Assembly (NCBI RefSeq): GCF_002844275.1
Contig: NZ_NXGX01000015.1
Location: forward strand, 1-39,809
Source of the DNA: Thalassospira lohafexi
Lineage (GTDB): Bacteria > Pseudomonadota > Alphaproteobacteria > Rhodospirillales > Thalassospiraceae
Direction of reading: 5' to 3'
Length of the DNA stretch: 39,809 nucleotides
Shown: in pieces, positions 30,700 through 37,314 of the stretch
How positions within the stretch are numbered: position 1 is the first letter of the stretch
How the letters are laid out: the number at the start of each line of letters is the position of its first letter
The notes under the pieces: model-generated
What the model saw: only the letters and a program-made list of their open reading frames with translations
Databases searched by the model: none
What the model was told of the DNA's origin: nothing
Translations under genes and position numbers: made by a program

Positions 30700-30890
30700 C
30701 TCGGCGGGTGGTGCGGTAAAACACAGCTTCGGCTTTCGGGATGTGGCACTTAGTGCTGTGCAGCCTTATGGCGGACAGGCCCCTGTTTCCCTCCCACCGG
30801 CACGCCTTTCGATTGCCAGTTGCCTACACAGGTTCACGCTTGTTCCGCCGCACCTACCCAAAATGCCCCACCCCGTGAGGGGTAAGGGGC
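30700..30890 (-). ncRNA. Candidate structured RNA (three-way junction plus hairpin)
   Basis: No gene fits most of this gap. Pairing seen by eye: P1 30710-30716 with 30848-30854 (7 bp perfect, extended by 30706-30708 with 30857-30859); P5 30722-30727 with 30755-30760 (6 bp); P2 30772-30775 with 30844-30847, stacked on P1; P3 30782-30786 with 30828-30832; P4 30797-30802 with 30814-30819, which needs a G-U pair on the minus strand but leaves C-A on the plus strand, favouring the minus strand. A further hairpin is 30866-30889 (CCCC-A-CCCC / GGGG-TAA-GGGG). It matches no RNA family I recognise. Confidence 0.45.
30866..30889 (-). terminator. GC-rich hairpin with weak T tract
   Basis: On the minus strand the 24 bases at 30889-30866 fold as two stacked four-base stems (CCCC with GGGG, twice) around the loop TCAC, followed by CATTTTGGG. 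The T run is short, so termination may be partial. It lies between a 20-codon ORF and the larger structured RNA, a plan seen in leader-controlled genes. Confidence 0.4.
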
Positions 30891-30916
30891 TTGTGCTTGA
30901 GTTTGGTCTTTGCGCT

Positions 30917-30979
30917 TCACCAGACCGGCACCATCTGCTGGCGGTGAAGGCGGGTTACTTCTTTCGGAGGGTCAGTCAT
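30917..30979 (-). CDS. 20-residue peptide with strong ribosome site
   Basis: AGGAGG lies 6 bases before the ATG at 30979. The peptide is MTDPPKEVTRLHRQQMVPVW, then TGA. It starts 15 bases after the stop of the 30995-31507 gene and ends 27 bases before a GC-rich hairpin. It may be a small protein or a leader peptide that couples translation to the RNA structure. Confidence 0.4.
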   Translation of the reverse strand: MTDPPKEVTRLHRQQMVPVW

Positions 30980-30994
30980 GGCGGCCTCCTGTGG

Positions 30995-31507
30995 TTAAGC
31001 GGTTTTGTTGATATGAATTACGGTTTGGTCACATGCGCACTCAACCGAACGTTCCAATGCATCCAGCTTGGCGCGCATTTCGGAGATTTCGGCCAACAGG
31101 CCATCACGTTCGCGGGTGGTTACTTTGCGGCCACCGTCACCATTCGGGCAGACAGCGAAGCGGCCCTGATCGGCAAGGTCGCCAGCGGCTTTAATCAGGC
31201 TGAGAATGTCATCGATCAGATCGCCGCCGACGTGAGCCGGTTTAGACAGCCCGTGGTCCTCAAGGCACCGCTCGAACTGCTTTTGCAGGAACGGGACAAA
31301 CACAGGGTCGCGACCATCAGCCACCAGTGCGGCGTCAAGATTTGGAATATGCAACGCGCAAAGGTGGTTGGTTGTCGTCGGGTTGCTGTTCTTGCTGAAC
31401 AGATCGACGGTCACGCCTGTAAATTCCTCAAGACGTAGCGGCGGACGCTTGCAAATCTGGCTGAAAAGGATGCTTTCAAGCGATCCGGGGCGACGGTAAT
31501 GGGTCAT
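30995..31507 (-). CDS. Early protein, possible CII-like regulator
   Basis: A 170-residue protein. SLESILFSQICKRPPLRLEEFTGVTVDLFSKNSNPTTTNHLCALH (about 9-53) resembles the CP76/CII-type phage regulators, in which a short HTH is followed by N-x-x-NP-x-x-x-H-x-L. The second half ends in a coiled coil (RERDGLLAEISEMRAKLDALERSVE). It follows cro and a hairpin-rich stretch, the slot of lambda cII. The assignment is tentative. Confidence 0.5.
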   Translation of the reverse strand: MTHYRRPGSLESILFSQICKRPPLRLEEFTGVTVDLFSKNSNPTTTNHLCALHIPNLDAALVADGRDPVFVPFLQKQFERCLEDHGLSKPAHVGGDLIDDILSLIKAAGDLADQGRFAVCPNGDGGRKVTTRERDGLLAEISEMRAKLDALERSVECACDQTVIHINKTA

Positions 31508-31750
31508 TCCAAAATCTCCGGTCTATTGGAATTTAAGGGCGACTTATTCGGCTGTAGTCTTCATCTTGTCCGGTTGCTCCCCGGACCTGCTCCGCTGAAA
31601 AGACCCACGGGGACTAGGGGTCCGGTCCCCGTGGGTAAGTTGTCAGGGAGGATTCACGTCTGGGAGACGTAGGACTCTTCTCAGGGCCCTCGCCAGTTAA
31701 CCGACTGGCAGCGGATGCCCGGCGAAGGGGTACGGAACGCCGGGAATTCT
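31508..31750. other. Hairpin-rich stretch between cro-like and CII-like genes
   Basis: No gene was seen. Five perfect inverted repeats follow one another within 180 bases: 31567-31572/31580-31585 (GTCCGG), 31602-31613/31624-31635 (12 bp), 31655-31660/31664-31669 (ACGTCT), 31692-31697/31704-31709 (GCCAGT), 31718-31724/31738-31744 (CCCGGCG). It may hold tR1-like terminators, antitermination sites or a structured RNA. Confidence 0.55.
31602..31635. terminator. 12-bp hairpin downstream of cro-like gene
   Basis: ACCCACGGGGAC (31602-31613) and its exact complement GTCCCCGTGGGT (31624-31635) surround a 10-base loop. On the minus strand it is followed by TTTTCAGCGG, a short T run (31601-31597 region), so an intrinsic terminator like lambda tR1 is possible. 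The inverted repeat is certain; the function is inferred. Confidence 0.45.
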
Positions 31751-31996
31751 TTAGGCGGCGGACTTGGGGAACCGTTCGTCTTTTGCGGCTTCCCACGCTG
31801 CCGGATCGGAAAATACCGATTGGAATTTCTCGTAAGCTCCGGTGGCACAATCACCACCTTCCTCAAGGCGCTTGAAGAAGCCCCCGTGGTTCATGACAAC
31901 GCGAGCGAGGTGGGATTTAGAAATCCCCTGCTCGGCGCAAAATGCCTCCGCGTCTTCAATCAGCTTTTCTCGAAGTGTTTTGCTTTCAGTCACCAC
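31751..31996 (-). CDS. Cro-like early regulator
   Basis: An 81-residue protein from GTG at 31996, with AAGGA upstream. ISKSHLARVVMNHGGFFKRLEEGGDCATGAYEKF (about 25-58) looks like the compact HTH seen in alphaproteobacterial Cro-like proteins (SxxxLARxV...GFFxRLxxG). It is the first gene behind the leftward promoter, divergent from the repressor. It should act on the shared operators and favour lytic growth. Confidence 0.7.
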   Translation of the reverse strand: MVTESKTLREKLIEDAEAFCAEQGISKSHLARVVMNHGGFFKRLEEGGDCATGAYEKFQSVFSDPAAWEAAKDERFPKSAA

Positions 31997-32028
31997 AGGA
32001 ATCCTTAATTCGTCCAGTTGATAACCTC

Positions 32029-32108
32029 AGAATGTGGGAACTTAACCACAATGTCAATGGTAAAAATACCACATGCAAAACAACATGCTTTGTGGGATAT
32101 TCCCCACA
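32029..32108. promoter_or_regulatory. Early leftward promoter and three operators
   Basis: Minus promoter: TTGACA (32057-32052), 17 bases, CATTCT (32034-32029), reading into the cro-like gene. The operator TGTGG-N8-CCACA fills its spacer exactly (32033-32050). A second site is 32056-32073 (AATGG-N8-CCACA) and a third 32091-32108 (TGTGGG-N6-CCCACA), ending on the first base of the repressor start codon. The same 18-bp plan recurs at 32862 and 32891. Confidence 0.75.
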
Positions 32109-32785
32109 TGGAAGAAAATCCTTTATTCACGCGGATTAAAGCCCGCCTTGATGCCTTGAATTTGTCGTCCAATGCCGCCAGCGAAAAGGCGGGTCTGGAT
32201 CGGACGTTCATTAAGCAAATCGAGTATGGAAAAAAGAAGGGCATGCGCTCAGACAGCGCATCCCGCCTTGCCCGCGTCCTTAAGTGTGATGTCGGCTGGT
32301 TGATGAATGGCGAGGGGGATCAATCCCCTACCCTTGCAGACAGCAGCATTAAGGAGACACCGAACGTTAGACTACCCCATTCAAGCGTCGATTTCGTGAC
32401 CGGACCAAGAGACCTCCCCATAAGAGGGAGTGCGCGTGGCGGGTCAGACGCGTTCTTTCTCGATAATGGGGATATTCAGGGAATGGCACATCGACCAGGA
32501 GCACTTGTTGGCGTCAAGAACGCCTTTGCATGCTATATGACCGGGGATTCTATGGAGCCTCGTTATGAGGCTGGCGACCTTCTATATGTAAACCCGATTA
32601 AACCGATCCGGCCACGCGACTATGTATTGATTGAGCTGGACGATCACCAAGCCTATGTGAAGCGCCTTGTGAAAAGAACGGCTGACAAAGTAACCGTCGA
32701 GCAGTTCAACCCGAAGAAAGAAATACACTACAGCGCAAACCGCATCATTCACATGTATCGGGTTGTCGGGCAGATAACAGAGTAA
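32108..32785 (+). CDS. Main lysogeny repressor (CI/C2 type, S24 fold)
   Basis: A 225-residue protein. N-terminal HTH (LFTRIKARLDALNLSSNAASEKAGLDRTFIKQIEYGKKK, about 5-43). After a linker, an S24/LexA-like domain: PIRGSARGG (about 100-108), YMTGDSMEPRYEAGDLLYV with the nucleophile Ser in GDSM, and AYVKRLVK with the Lys partner. No Ala-Gly or Cys-Gly pair stands before the Ser, so self-cleavage may be absent. The ATG at 32108 lies at the end of an operator with no ribosome site, suggesting leaderless translation as for lambda cI. Confidence 0.88.
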   Translation: MEENPLFTRIKARLDALNLSSNAASEKAGLDRTFIKQIEYGKKKGMRSDSASRLARVLKCDVGWLMNGEGDQSPTLADSSIKETPNVRLPHSSVDFVTGPRDLPIRGSARGGSDAFFLDNGDIQGMAHRPGALVGVKNAFACYMTGDSMEPRYEAGDLLYVNPIKPIRPRDYVLIELDDHQAYVKRLVKRTADKVTVEQFNPKKEIHYSANRIIHMYRVVGQITE

Positions 32786-32812
32786 CACCAAAGCACATAT
32801 CTATCGGCAGAC

Positions 32813-32834
32813 CCCGCCCATGTGGCGGGTTTTT
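32813..32834 (+). terminator. Intrinsic terminator after repressor gene
   Basis: CCCGCC (32813-32818), loop CATGT, GGCGGG (32824-32829), then TTTTT (32830-32834). It lies 28 bases after the repressor stop and upstream of the rightward early promoter, so repressor transcription ends before that operon. Confidence 0.85.
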
Positions 32835-32861
32835 CTTTGCCTGAAATCCAATAACCACATT

Positions 32862-32915
32862 TATGGTATTTTTCCCACATTTACGCTTGACGTGGTAAAA
32901 TAACCACATTACCTT
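32862..32915 (+). promoter_or_regulatory. Early rightward promoter with two operators
   Basis: Operators TATGG-N8-CCACA (32862-32879) and CGTGG-N8-CCACA (32891-32908). A plus promoter TTGACG (32887-32892), 17 bases, TACCTT (32910-32915) has the second operator across its spacer, exactly as at the leftward promoter. A half site CCACA also occurs at 32855-32859. It should drive the plus-strand genes from 32968. Confidence 0.65.
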
Positions 32916-32967
32916 ATACCTCATCAACAGACGAAACGCGCTTCGGCGCAACATGGTGAGGGCAGTC

Positions 32968-33276
32968 ATGACAGAAGTATCCAAACATACACCGGGGCCT
33001 TGGGTTTTTTATGCCGACACCCCAAGCGTCGAACCCAACTGGAATATTATAACGAATGGCTCGCGTCAGTTCGTTGTGGCGAACATCCATATTGAGGCGG
33101 GGAATGAGCGTGACGAGGCAAATGCCCACCTGATCGCTGCCGCGCCTGATCTTCTTGATGTATGCAAGGCAGTCTTCGACGACGTTGCCAGCATCGACAA
33201 CGAGAGCTGTTTGTCGCTCGAAGTTGGTCGCGCACTTAAAGCAGCCATCGCCAAAGCCGAAGGCGGTGCGTCATGA
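32968..33276 (+). CDS. Early protein of unknown function
   Basis: A 102-residue protein: SKHTPGPWVFYAD near the start and RDEANAHLIAAAPDLLDVCKAVF in the middle, a text common in temperate-phage early genes. The start at 32968 follows GAGGG. First gene of the rightward operon, the slot of lambda N, but no Arg-rich N-type motif is visible. Confidence 0.7.
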   Translation: MTEVSKHTPGPWVFYADTPSVEPNWNIITNGSRQFVVANIHIEAGNERDEANAHLIAAAPDLLDVCKAVFDDVASIDNESCLSLEVGRALKAAIAKAEGGAS

Positions 33277-33560
33277 CCAACATATTCCCCGGATACGCAG
33301 AACGCGAACTCGACCGTACCGGCGCGTACCTCGACAAGATCAACGAAATCGCCGACCGGCTGCTGATGCAGACCTACGACGCTGCTGTCGAGCTCGGAGC
33401 CGATTGGGACGACACCGAGTACATGCTCGACGGTCTGAATGACAGCCTTTACGGCTCACTTATTCCGCACCTGATCCGTGTTGAGAACGCGGACGCCGAT
33501 AACCGCCACACCCTCATGTGCATCGCCAGCCCGCATTTCATTGGGGCGGCGTCGGCTTAA
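33273..33560 (+). CDS. Early protein of unknown function
   Basis: A 95-residue acidic protein (ERELDRTGAYLDKINEIADRLL, ADWDDTEYMLDGLNDSLYG). It overlaps the previous gene by ATGA. Family not recognised. Soluble, helical by eye. Confidence 0.6.
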   Translation: MTNIFPGYAERELDRTGAYLDKINEIADRLLMQTYDAAVELGADWDDTEYMLDGLNDSLYGSLIPHLIRVENADADNRHTLMCIASPHFIGAASA

Positions 33561-33624
33561 CTGACATTCACCGCTGCACCGGGCTTCCGATGCAGTCATG
33601 AGTTTCAGCAGAAGGAACGAAGTT

Positions 33625-33828
33625 ATGAGTGAAGCAACAGAACCAGCCTTCCCGCAGCATGACGTAGGCGGTGAAACAAGCTGGCCCGGAATGCCGCTGC
33701 GATACTGGTTTGCGGGCAAAATCATGCCTTCGATGATTACGCTATACGAGGGCGATCATTCCAAAGCCGCTGAATACACATGCAAAGCGGTTGATGACTT
33801 GATTAGAGCGCTGGAGGTCAAATCATGA
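33625..33828 (+). CDS. Small early protein of unknown function
   Basis: A 67-residue protein: EATEPAFPQHDVGGETSWPGMPLRYWFAGKIMPSM, a text recurring in phage early genes ('GMTLRDWFAG' type). AAGGA precedes the ATG at 33625. The helical C-terminus is KAAEYTCKAVDDLIRALEV. Function unknown. Confidence 0.65.
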   Translation: MSEATEPAFPQHDVGGETSWPGMPLRYWFAGKIMPSMITLYEGDHSKAAEYTCKAVDDLIRALEVKS

Positions 33829-34094
33829 CCCGCACAAATCCCGAACAAGCCTGTCGCAAATATCGTGAAGCCGCCAGCCTTGGTGACATTGGTTTCGATG
33901 TCGAAAAGCTGCGTGAGCTTGGCTGGAAATGCGGGCCGATAGACCCGAAAGAGGTTCAAGAGCCGCGCCGTTATGCCGATTTTCGCCGCTATTTCGTGCC
34001 CGCAAGCCTGCTGATTTGCGCGTTTGTCGTGGTCGGGTATTTCGCGCCTGAGATCGTTGAGATGATCCCGTTCTTTGATGAGGTAAAGCCATGA
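33825..34094 (+). CDS. Early protein with one membrane segment
   Basis: An 89-residue protein, soluble helical first half (QACRKYREAASLGDIGFDVEKL), then a membrane segment near 58-73 (VPASLLICAFVVVGYF) and an acidic end. ATGA overlap with the previous gene. Function unknown. Confidence 0.6.
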   Translation: MTRTNPEQACRKYREAASLGDIGFDVEKLRELGWKCGPIDPKEVQEPRRYADFRRYFVPASLLICAFVVVGYFAPEIVEMIPFFDEVKP

Positions 34095-34309
34095 TCTGCC
34101 AGTCCCGTCTCGCAATCGAAGCCCGTGTCGTGTGGCAGCGTTCAAAAGACCTTCTGACCACTGACGACCCGGCAAAGCGCATGGCGACAGTAAACGCCAT
34201 CAGCAACGACATTTACACCAACCGGATCAAGCACCCGTTGACGGTCCAGCTTGAACGAACGGCCTGCCATATCAGTTCGGAGCGGGTTATCGCGGAAGGT
34301 GCAGCATGA
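34091..34309 (+). CDS. Small early protein of unknown function
   Basis: A 72-residue basic helical protein (LAIEARVVWQRSKDLLTTDDPAKRMATVNAI). ATGA overlaps at both ends. Family not recognised. Confidence 0.6.
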   Translation: MICQSRLAIEARVVWQRSKDLLTTDDPAKRMATVNAISNDIYTNRIKHPLTVQLERTACHISSERVIAEGAA

Positions 34310-34380
34310 TGTCCCTACTCCACCGTATCACCCGACCTTGGCGGAAACGCTGGGCGCATTGGAAGGTTATTCAGTCATGA
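34306..34380 (+). CDS. 24-residue basic peptide
   Basis: ATGATG at 34306-34311 overlaps the previous stop, and TCATGA at the end overlaps the next ATG (34377). The peptide, MMSLLHRITRPWRKRWAHWK plus VIQS, is strongly basic with four Trp. The perfect fit in the overlap chain supports it; the size makes it uncertain. Confidence 0.4.
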   Translation: MMSLLHRITRPWRKRWAHWKVIQS

Positions 34381-34634
34381 GTGAAGTTAACAAAGACATG
34401 TTGAACGCGCTGCGCAACGGCGAGCAAATGGACTTTGATGGGATCATGGTCAAGGTGTCGCGCCAGGCATGCGTTGAAGGCGCCGACCTACTCGAAACCC
34501 AAGCCGCCTTTATCAGCGAACTGGTTGAGGCGTTGGAGTTGATGATGTCAGACCGCATGAACGGACCAGATAGCGCCAAGATATGGCTTCAATCCCGCGA
34601 CGCACTAACCAAAGCCAAGGAACAAATGAAATGA
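34377..34634 (+). CDS. Early protein of unknown function
   Basis: An 85-residue helical protein (SEVNKDMLNALRNGEQMDFDGI, ISELVEALELMMSDRM). Overlaps the neighbours by four bases at each end. Family not recognised. Confidence 0.6.
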   Translation: MSEVNKDMLNALRNGEQMDFDGIMVKVSRQACVEGADLLETQAAFISELVEALELMMSDRMNGPDSAKIWLQSRDALTKAKEQMK

Positions 34635-34786
34635 CCGAAGAAAGCAAGCAGGACGGTCCATGGCAAATCGTCAAAACAGGCGAAATCGCTCACATCCCCG
34701 GATGGGGAACTGTTGAAGTCCACAAAATGGAGAAAGTTGATGAACAAGGACATGACCGGCCACAACAACCCGCCCAGCGCCATTGA
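34631..34786 (+). CDS. Small early protein of unknown function
   Basis: A 51-residue protein (EESKQDGPWQIVKTGEIAHIPGWGTVEVHKMEKVD). The ATG overlaps the previous stop by ATGA. The 3' end overlaps the next gene by 47 bases. Function unknown. Confidence 0.5.
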   Translation: MTEESKQDGPWQIVKTGEIAHIPGWGTVEVHKMEKVDEQGHDRPQQPAQRH

Positions 34787-35453
34787 TGAACTTGAACAGG
34801 TTGCAGGCGACCTGTACGCCGAGGCCAATAATTGGGCGGACGGAACCGAAATCGCCGACGACGAGCAAGCCGGTGCAGTAAGCGACCTGATCAATATGAT
34901 CCGCGACCACACCAAGAAGGTTGAAGGCAACCGAAAGGCCGAAAAACAACCACACATGGACGCAGCCAAGGCGGTTGATGAGACGCACAAGCCGATCAAA
35001 GAAAGCCTCGACCGTGCTGCCGGAATTCTGAAAAGCGTCTTGCTGAAATGGCAGACCAAGAAGGAAGCCGAGCAACGCGCCGAAGCGGAACGTCTGCGCA
35101 AGCTGGCAGAGGAAGAAGCCCGCAAAGCCCAAGAGGCAATACAGCAGCGCGAAACCCTCGAAGATGCCGAGCTTGCCGAACAGCGGGTCAAGGAAGCTAA
35201 GCGGCTTGAGCAGCAAGCGAATGCAGCAGCGAAGGCCAACGCCAACAGTAAAGGCTCAGTCGGTCGTGCAGTGTCAATGCGCACCAAACACGTTGCCACA
35301 GTGACAGATTACAAAGCCGCCGCTGGGTGGCTCTGGCAGAACCGACCCGGATGCTTCAGCGAAACCATCGAAAAGCTGGTTCAGCAGGAAGTGAACCGCA
35401 AGAACCACTCAATTCCGGGTGTCGAAATTACGGAAGAACGGAGCGTAGCATGA
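34740..35453 (+). CDS. Coiled-coil protein upstream of ERF
   Basis: A 237-residue protein beginning MNKDMTGHNNPPSAIDELEQ, a text typical of early genes next to recombinases in alphaproteobacterial phages. Long coiled coil (residues about 90-170, KEAEQRAEAERLRKLAEEEARKAQE). The C-terminus is VTDYKAAAGWLWQNRPGCFSETIEKL. GGAG lies 8 bases before the ATG at 34740. It is probably a recombination accessory; function not established. Confidence 0.65.
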   Translation: MNKDMTGHNNPPSAIDELEQVAGDLYAEANNWADGTEIADDEQAGAVSDLINMIRDHTKKVEGNRKAEKQPHMDAAKAVDETHKPIKESLDRAAGILKSVLLKWQTKKEAEQRAEAERLRKLAEEEARKAQEAIQQRETLEDAELAEQRVKEAKRLEQQANAAAKANANSKGSVGRAVSMRTKHVATVTDYKAAAGWLWQNRPGCFSETIEKLVQQEVNRKNHSIPGVEITEERSVA

Positions 35454-36139
35454 TCACCTATTCTGATAATATCGTCGAACTGTCTGTTGCTCTATGTGCG
35501 GCACAGGCCGAGATCGAGAACGTTGCCAAAGACAAGAAAAATCCGCACTTCAAATCGGACTATGCCAGCTTGGCAGCGGTCCTTGACGTTGCGCGCCCTA
35601 TTCTTGCAAAGCACGATATTTCTCTGATTCAAGCGCCCGGAGATGGCGAAGGCGGATCAATCGTCGTCGAGACAATGTTGCTCCACAAAAGCGGGCAGTG
35701 GATCAAGTCTGACATTAGCTGCGTTCCAAACAAGAATGACGCGCAAGGTATTGGTTCTGTCATCACTTACCTACGCAGATATTCCGGGTCGTCTATGACC
35801 GGGATTGCACAGACTGATGATGATGCCAACGCCGATATGAAGCCCCCACAGAACGACACAGCAAAGGCGAAAAAACCAAAGCAACAACCTGCGGCTCCAG
35901 ATATGTCGATCAAAGCTGAAAACCCGCAGCAATGGGCGGAAGGCTTCCAGTATCGGCTGAACCAAATGAACACTGTGCAGCACGTCAACGACTTGGAGGC
36001 CTACCAAAAACAGTGGCTTGATGAACTTCAGAAAGAAGACACTCAGCTTCATCAGATGTTGCAGCAGGCCATCAGCAAGCGGCGTAATCAGCTTGCGCAG
36101 GCACCGGCAGACCATCCGTTTAGCGGTCAGGCTGCATGA
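35450..36139 (+). CDS. erf: ERF-family single-strand annealing protein
   Basis: A 229-residue protein. The ERF core is clear: ELSVALCAAQAEIENVAKDKKNPHFKSDYASLAAV (near 8-42), HDISLIQAP, and GIGSVITYLRRYSGSSMTGIAQTDDDANAD (about 100-130). The later part is Lys/Pro/Gln-rich and helical. ERF proteins of P22 type anneal single strands and recombine or circularise the incoming genome. It overlaps the previous gene by ATGA. The next genes are also of recombination type. Confidence 0.9.
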   Translation: MITYSDNIVELSVALCAAQAEIENVAKDKKNPHFKSDYASLAAVLDVARPILAKHDISLIQAPGDGEGGSIVVETMLLHKSGQWIKSDISCVPNKNDAQGIGSVITYLRRYSGSSMTGIAQTDDDANADMKPPQNDTAKAKKPKQQPAAPDMSIKAENPQQWAEGFQYRLNQMNTVQHVNDLEAYQKQWLDELQKEDTQLHQMLQQAISKRRNQLAQAPADHPFSGQAA

Positions 36140-36444
36140 CCCAACGAGCAAACCAGAAGATCCGCAATTCCGCCCGAGGCAAGCCCTGCGCACTGCGACT
36201 GCAATGCTGCAACGGCAACAACGAAACGACCGTTCTCGCGCATATCCGCAAGTTCGGTTGGGCCGGGATAGCGCAGAAGCCGCACGACCTGTTGGCCCTC
36301 TATGCATGCTCAAGCTGTCATGACGTGATGGACGGTCGGGCAAAGGGTGAATGCGAAGACGCGGACATTCTCCGCGCACATGGTGAAACGCTTATGTCGA
36401 TGGTCCGTGAGGGGCTTGTCGAGGTGAAAGGAGCGAAGGCATGA
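36136..36444 (+). CDS. YbcO-like (DUF1364) putative nuclease
   Basis: A 102-residue protein: NSARGKPCALRLQCCNGNNETTVLAHIRKFGWAG and YACSSCHDVMDGR, the pattern of the YbcO/DUF1364 family, a small HNH-like, metal-binding nuclease found in lambdoid nin regions. Conserved Cys/His (C-C-N, H in TTVLAH, C-S-S-C-H) likely bind metal. ATGA overlaps at both ends, between ERF and NinB-like. Confidence 0.8.
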   Translation: MTQRANQKIRNSARGKPCALRLQCCNGNNETTVLAHIRKFGWAGIAQKPHDLLALYACSSCHDVMDGRAKGECEDADILRAHGETLMSMVREGLVEVKGAKA

Positions 36445-36911
36445 CCAAGCAATCCGTAATCCTGCGCACCCAACAAAACAAGGCATACGCCGCTGGCCTG
36501 CTATCCGGTGTCGCGCTTAGTGATGCCGAGCCGATGGTTATGGAGATCAAGCCATACCGTCGCAACCGATCAGCAGAGCAAAACGCCTTTATGTGGGAAT
36601 TCCTCACGCTGGTATCCGAGGAAACCGGGCACACAAAGGACGAACTTCATACCATGTGCAAGCACCGCTGTCTGTTGCCGATCTTGCTGGCAAGCGGCCA
36701 CGAGGAAGTTTGCAAGACCATCGGCGCAATCGACGAGATCAAACGCGCCGGGATGGAATCACAGGCCCGTGTCGCCTTCGACATGCTGCTGGATCACATC
36801 AGCACAACTTGGCTGAACGTCAAGCAGATGACCGAATACCTGAACGACATACAGGCCTTTATTCGCAATGAGCATGGCTTTGTCATGCCTTATCGGGAGC
36901 AAGCAGCATGA
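36441..36911 (+). CDS. NinB-like recombination protein
   Basis: A 156-residue protein: MEIKPYRRNRSAEQNAFMWEFLTLVSEETGHTKDEL (about 34-69) is the NinB/Orf pattern (RSxxQNxxxW). Lambda Orf/NinB acts in recombination with single-strand-binding protein. The C-terminus, TTWLNVKQMTEYLNDIQAF, also fits. Overlaps YbcO-like by ATGA. Confidence 0.75.
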   Translation: MTKQSVILRTQQNKAYAAGLLSGVALSDAEPMVMEIKPYRRNRSAEQNAFMWEFLTLVSEETGHTKDELHTMCKHRCLLPILLASGHEEVCKTIGAIDEIKRAGMESQARVAFDMLLDHISTTWLNVKQMTEYLNDIQAFIRNEHGFVMPYREQAA

Positions 36912-37183
36912 CTATTTGGCCCCGCCGTGATCCACGGCTTTATCACGTATTCCGCCTACCAGACGAACTACCAGAAGGTTACTGCTTTGGTGGTGGCAAG
37001 CCCTGCTCATTCACATTGGTTGACTGGTTCGGGCTGCCCCCTGCCGGGATGTTTGATGGCGAACTCACCAATGACGATATCGCCAAGTTCTTGCGCGAAA
37101 AGGATTACTACAAGCAAGGCGGCAATTTCGTCGTGATCTGCAATGACGGTCAGGCATTCACGCTCGAAGGAGGTCAATCATGA
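36908..37183 (+). CDS. Small protein of unknown function
   Basis: A 91-residue protein (WPRRDPRLYHVFRLPDELPEGY, FTLVDWFGLPPAGMFDGEL, NFVVICNDGQAFTLEGG). Beta-rich by eye. Overlaps its neighbours by ATGA. Family not recognised. Confidence 0.6.
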   Translation: MTIWPRRDPRLYHVFRLPDELPEGYCFGGGKPCSFTLVDWFGLPPAGMFDGELTNDDIAKFLREKDYYKQGGNFVVICNDGQAFTLEGGQS

Positions 37184-37314
37184 CTGATGCAATCAATTGG
37201 TTGAAAGCGTTGTTCTGTCACCTGTTTCATTCAAGCTGGATCATTACCCAAAACAAGAACGGCGAAGTTGACTGCCGCTGTGCGATTTGCAGCCAGGAGG
37301 GCGATCAATGCTGA
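37180..37314 (+). CDS. 44-residue Cys-rich small protein
   Basis: A tiny gene overlapped by its neighbours (ATGA at start; 7-base overlap at the end). The protein, TDAINWLKALFCHLFHSSWIITQ then VDCRCAICSQEGDQC, carries CRCAIC-type cysteines that could bind zinc. Small proteins with this profile are common in early operons of alphaproteobacterial phages. Confidence 0.5.
   Translation: MTDAINWLKALFCHLFHSSWIITQNKNGEVDCRCAICSQEGDQC

Larger units (their letters stand above)
30646..30994. other. 349-base gap with RNA structure, little coding
   Basis: Between the genes ending at 30995 and starting at 30645 (minus strand) only a 20-codon ORF with a good ribosome site is seen. The rest holds the candidate structured RNA and a hairpin. 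A small palindrome CCGCC/GGCGG (30692-30696 and 30703-30707) lies next to it. No promoter was recognised. Confidence 0.5.

Noticed and set aside
30596..31438. Plus-strand open frame of 280 codons over the structured gap and CII-like gene
   Set aside because: Antisense to the CII-like gene, no ribosome site, low-quality protein text; the gap is better explained by RNA structure.
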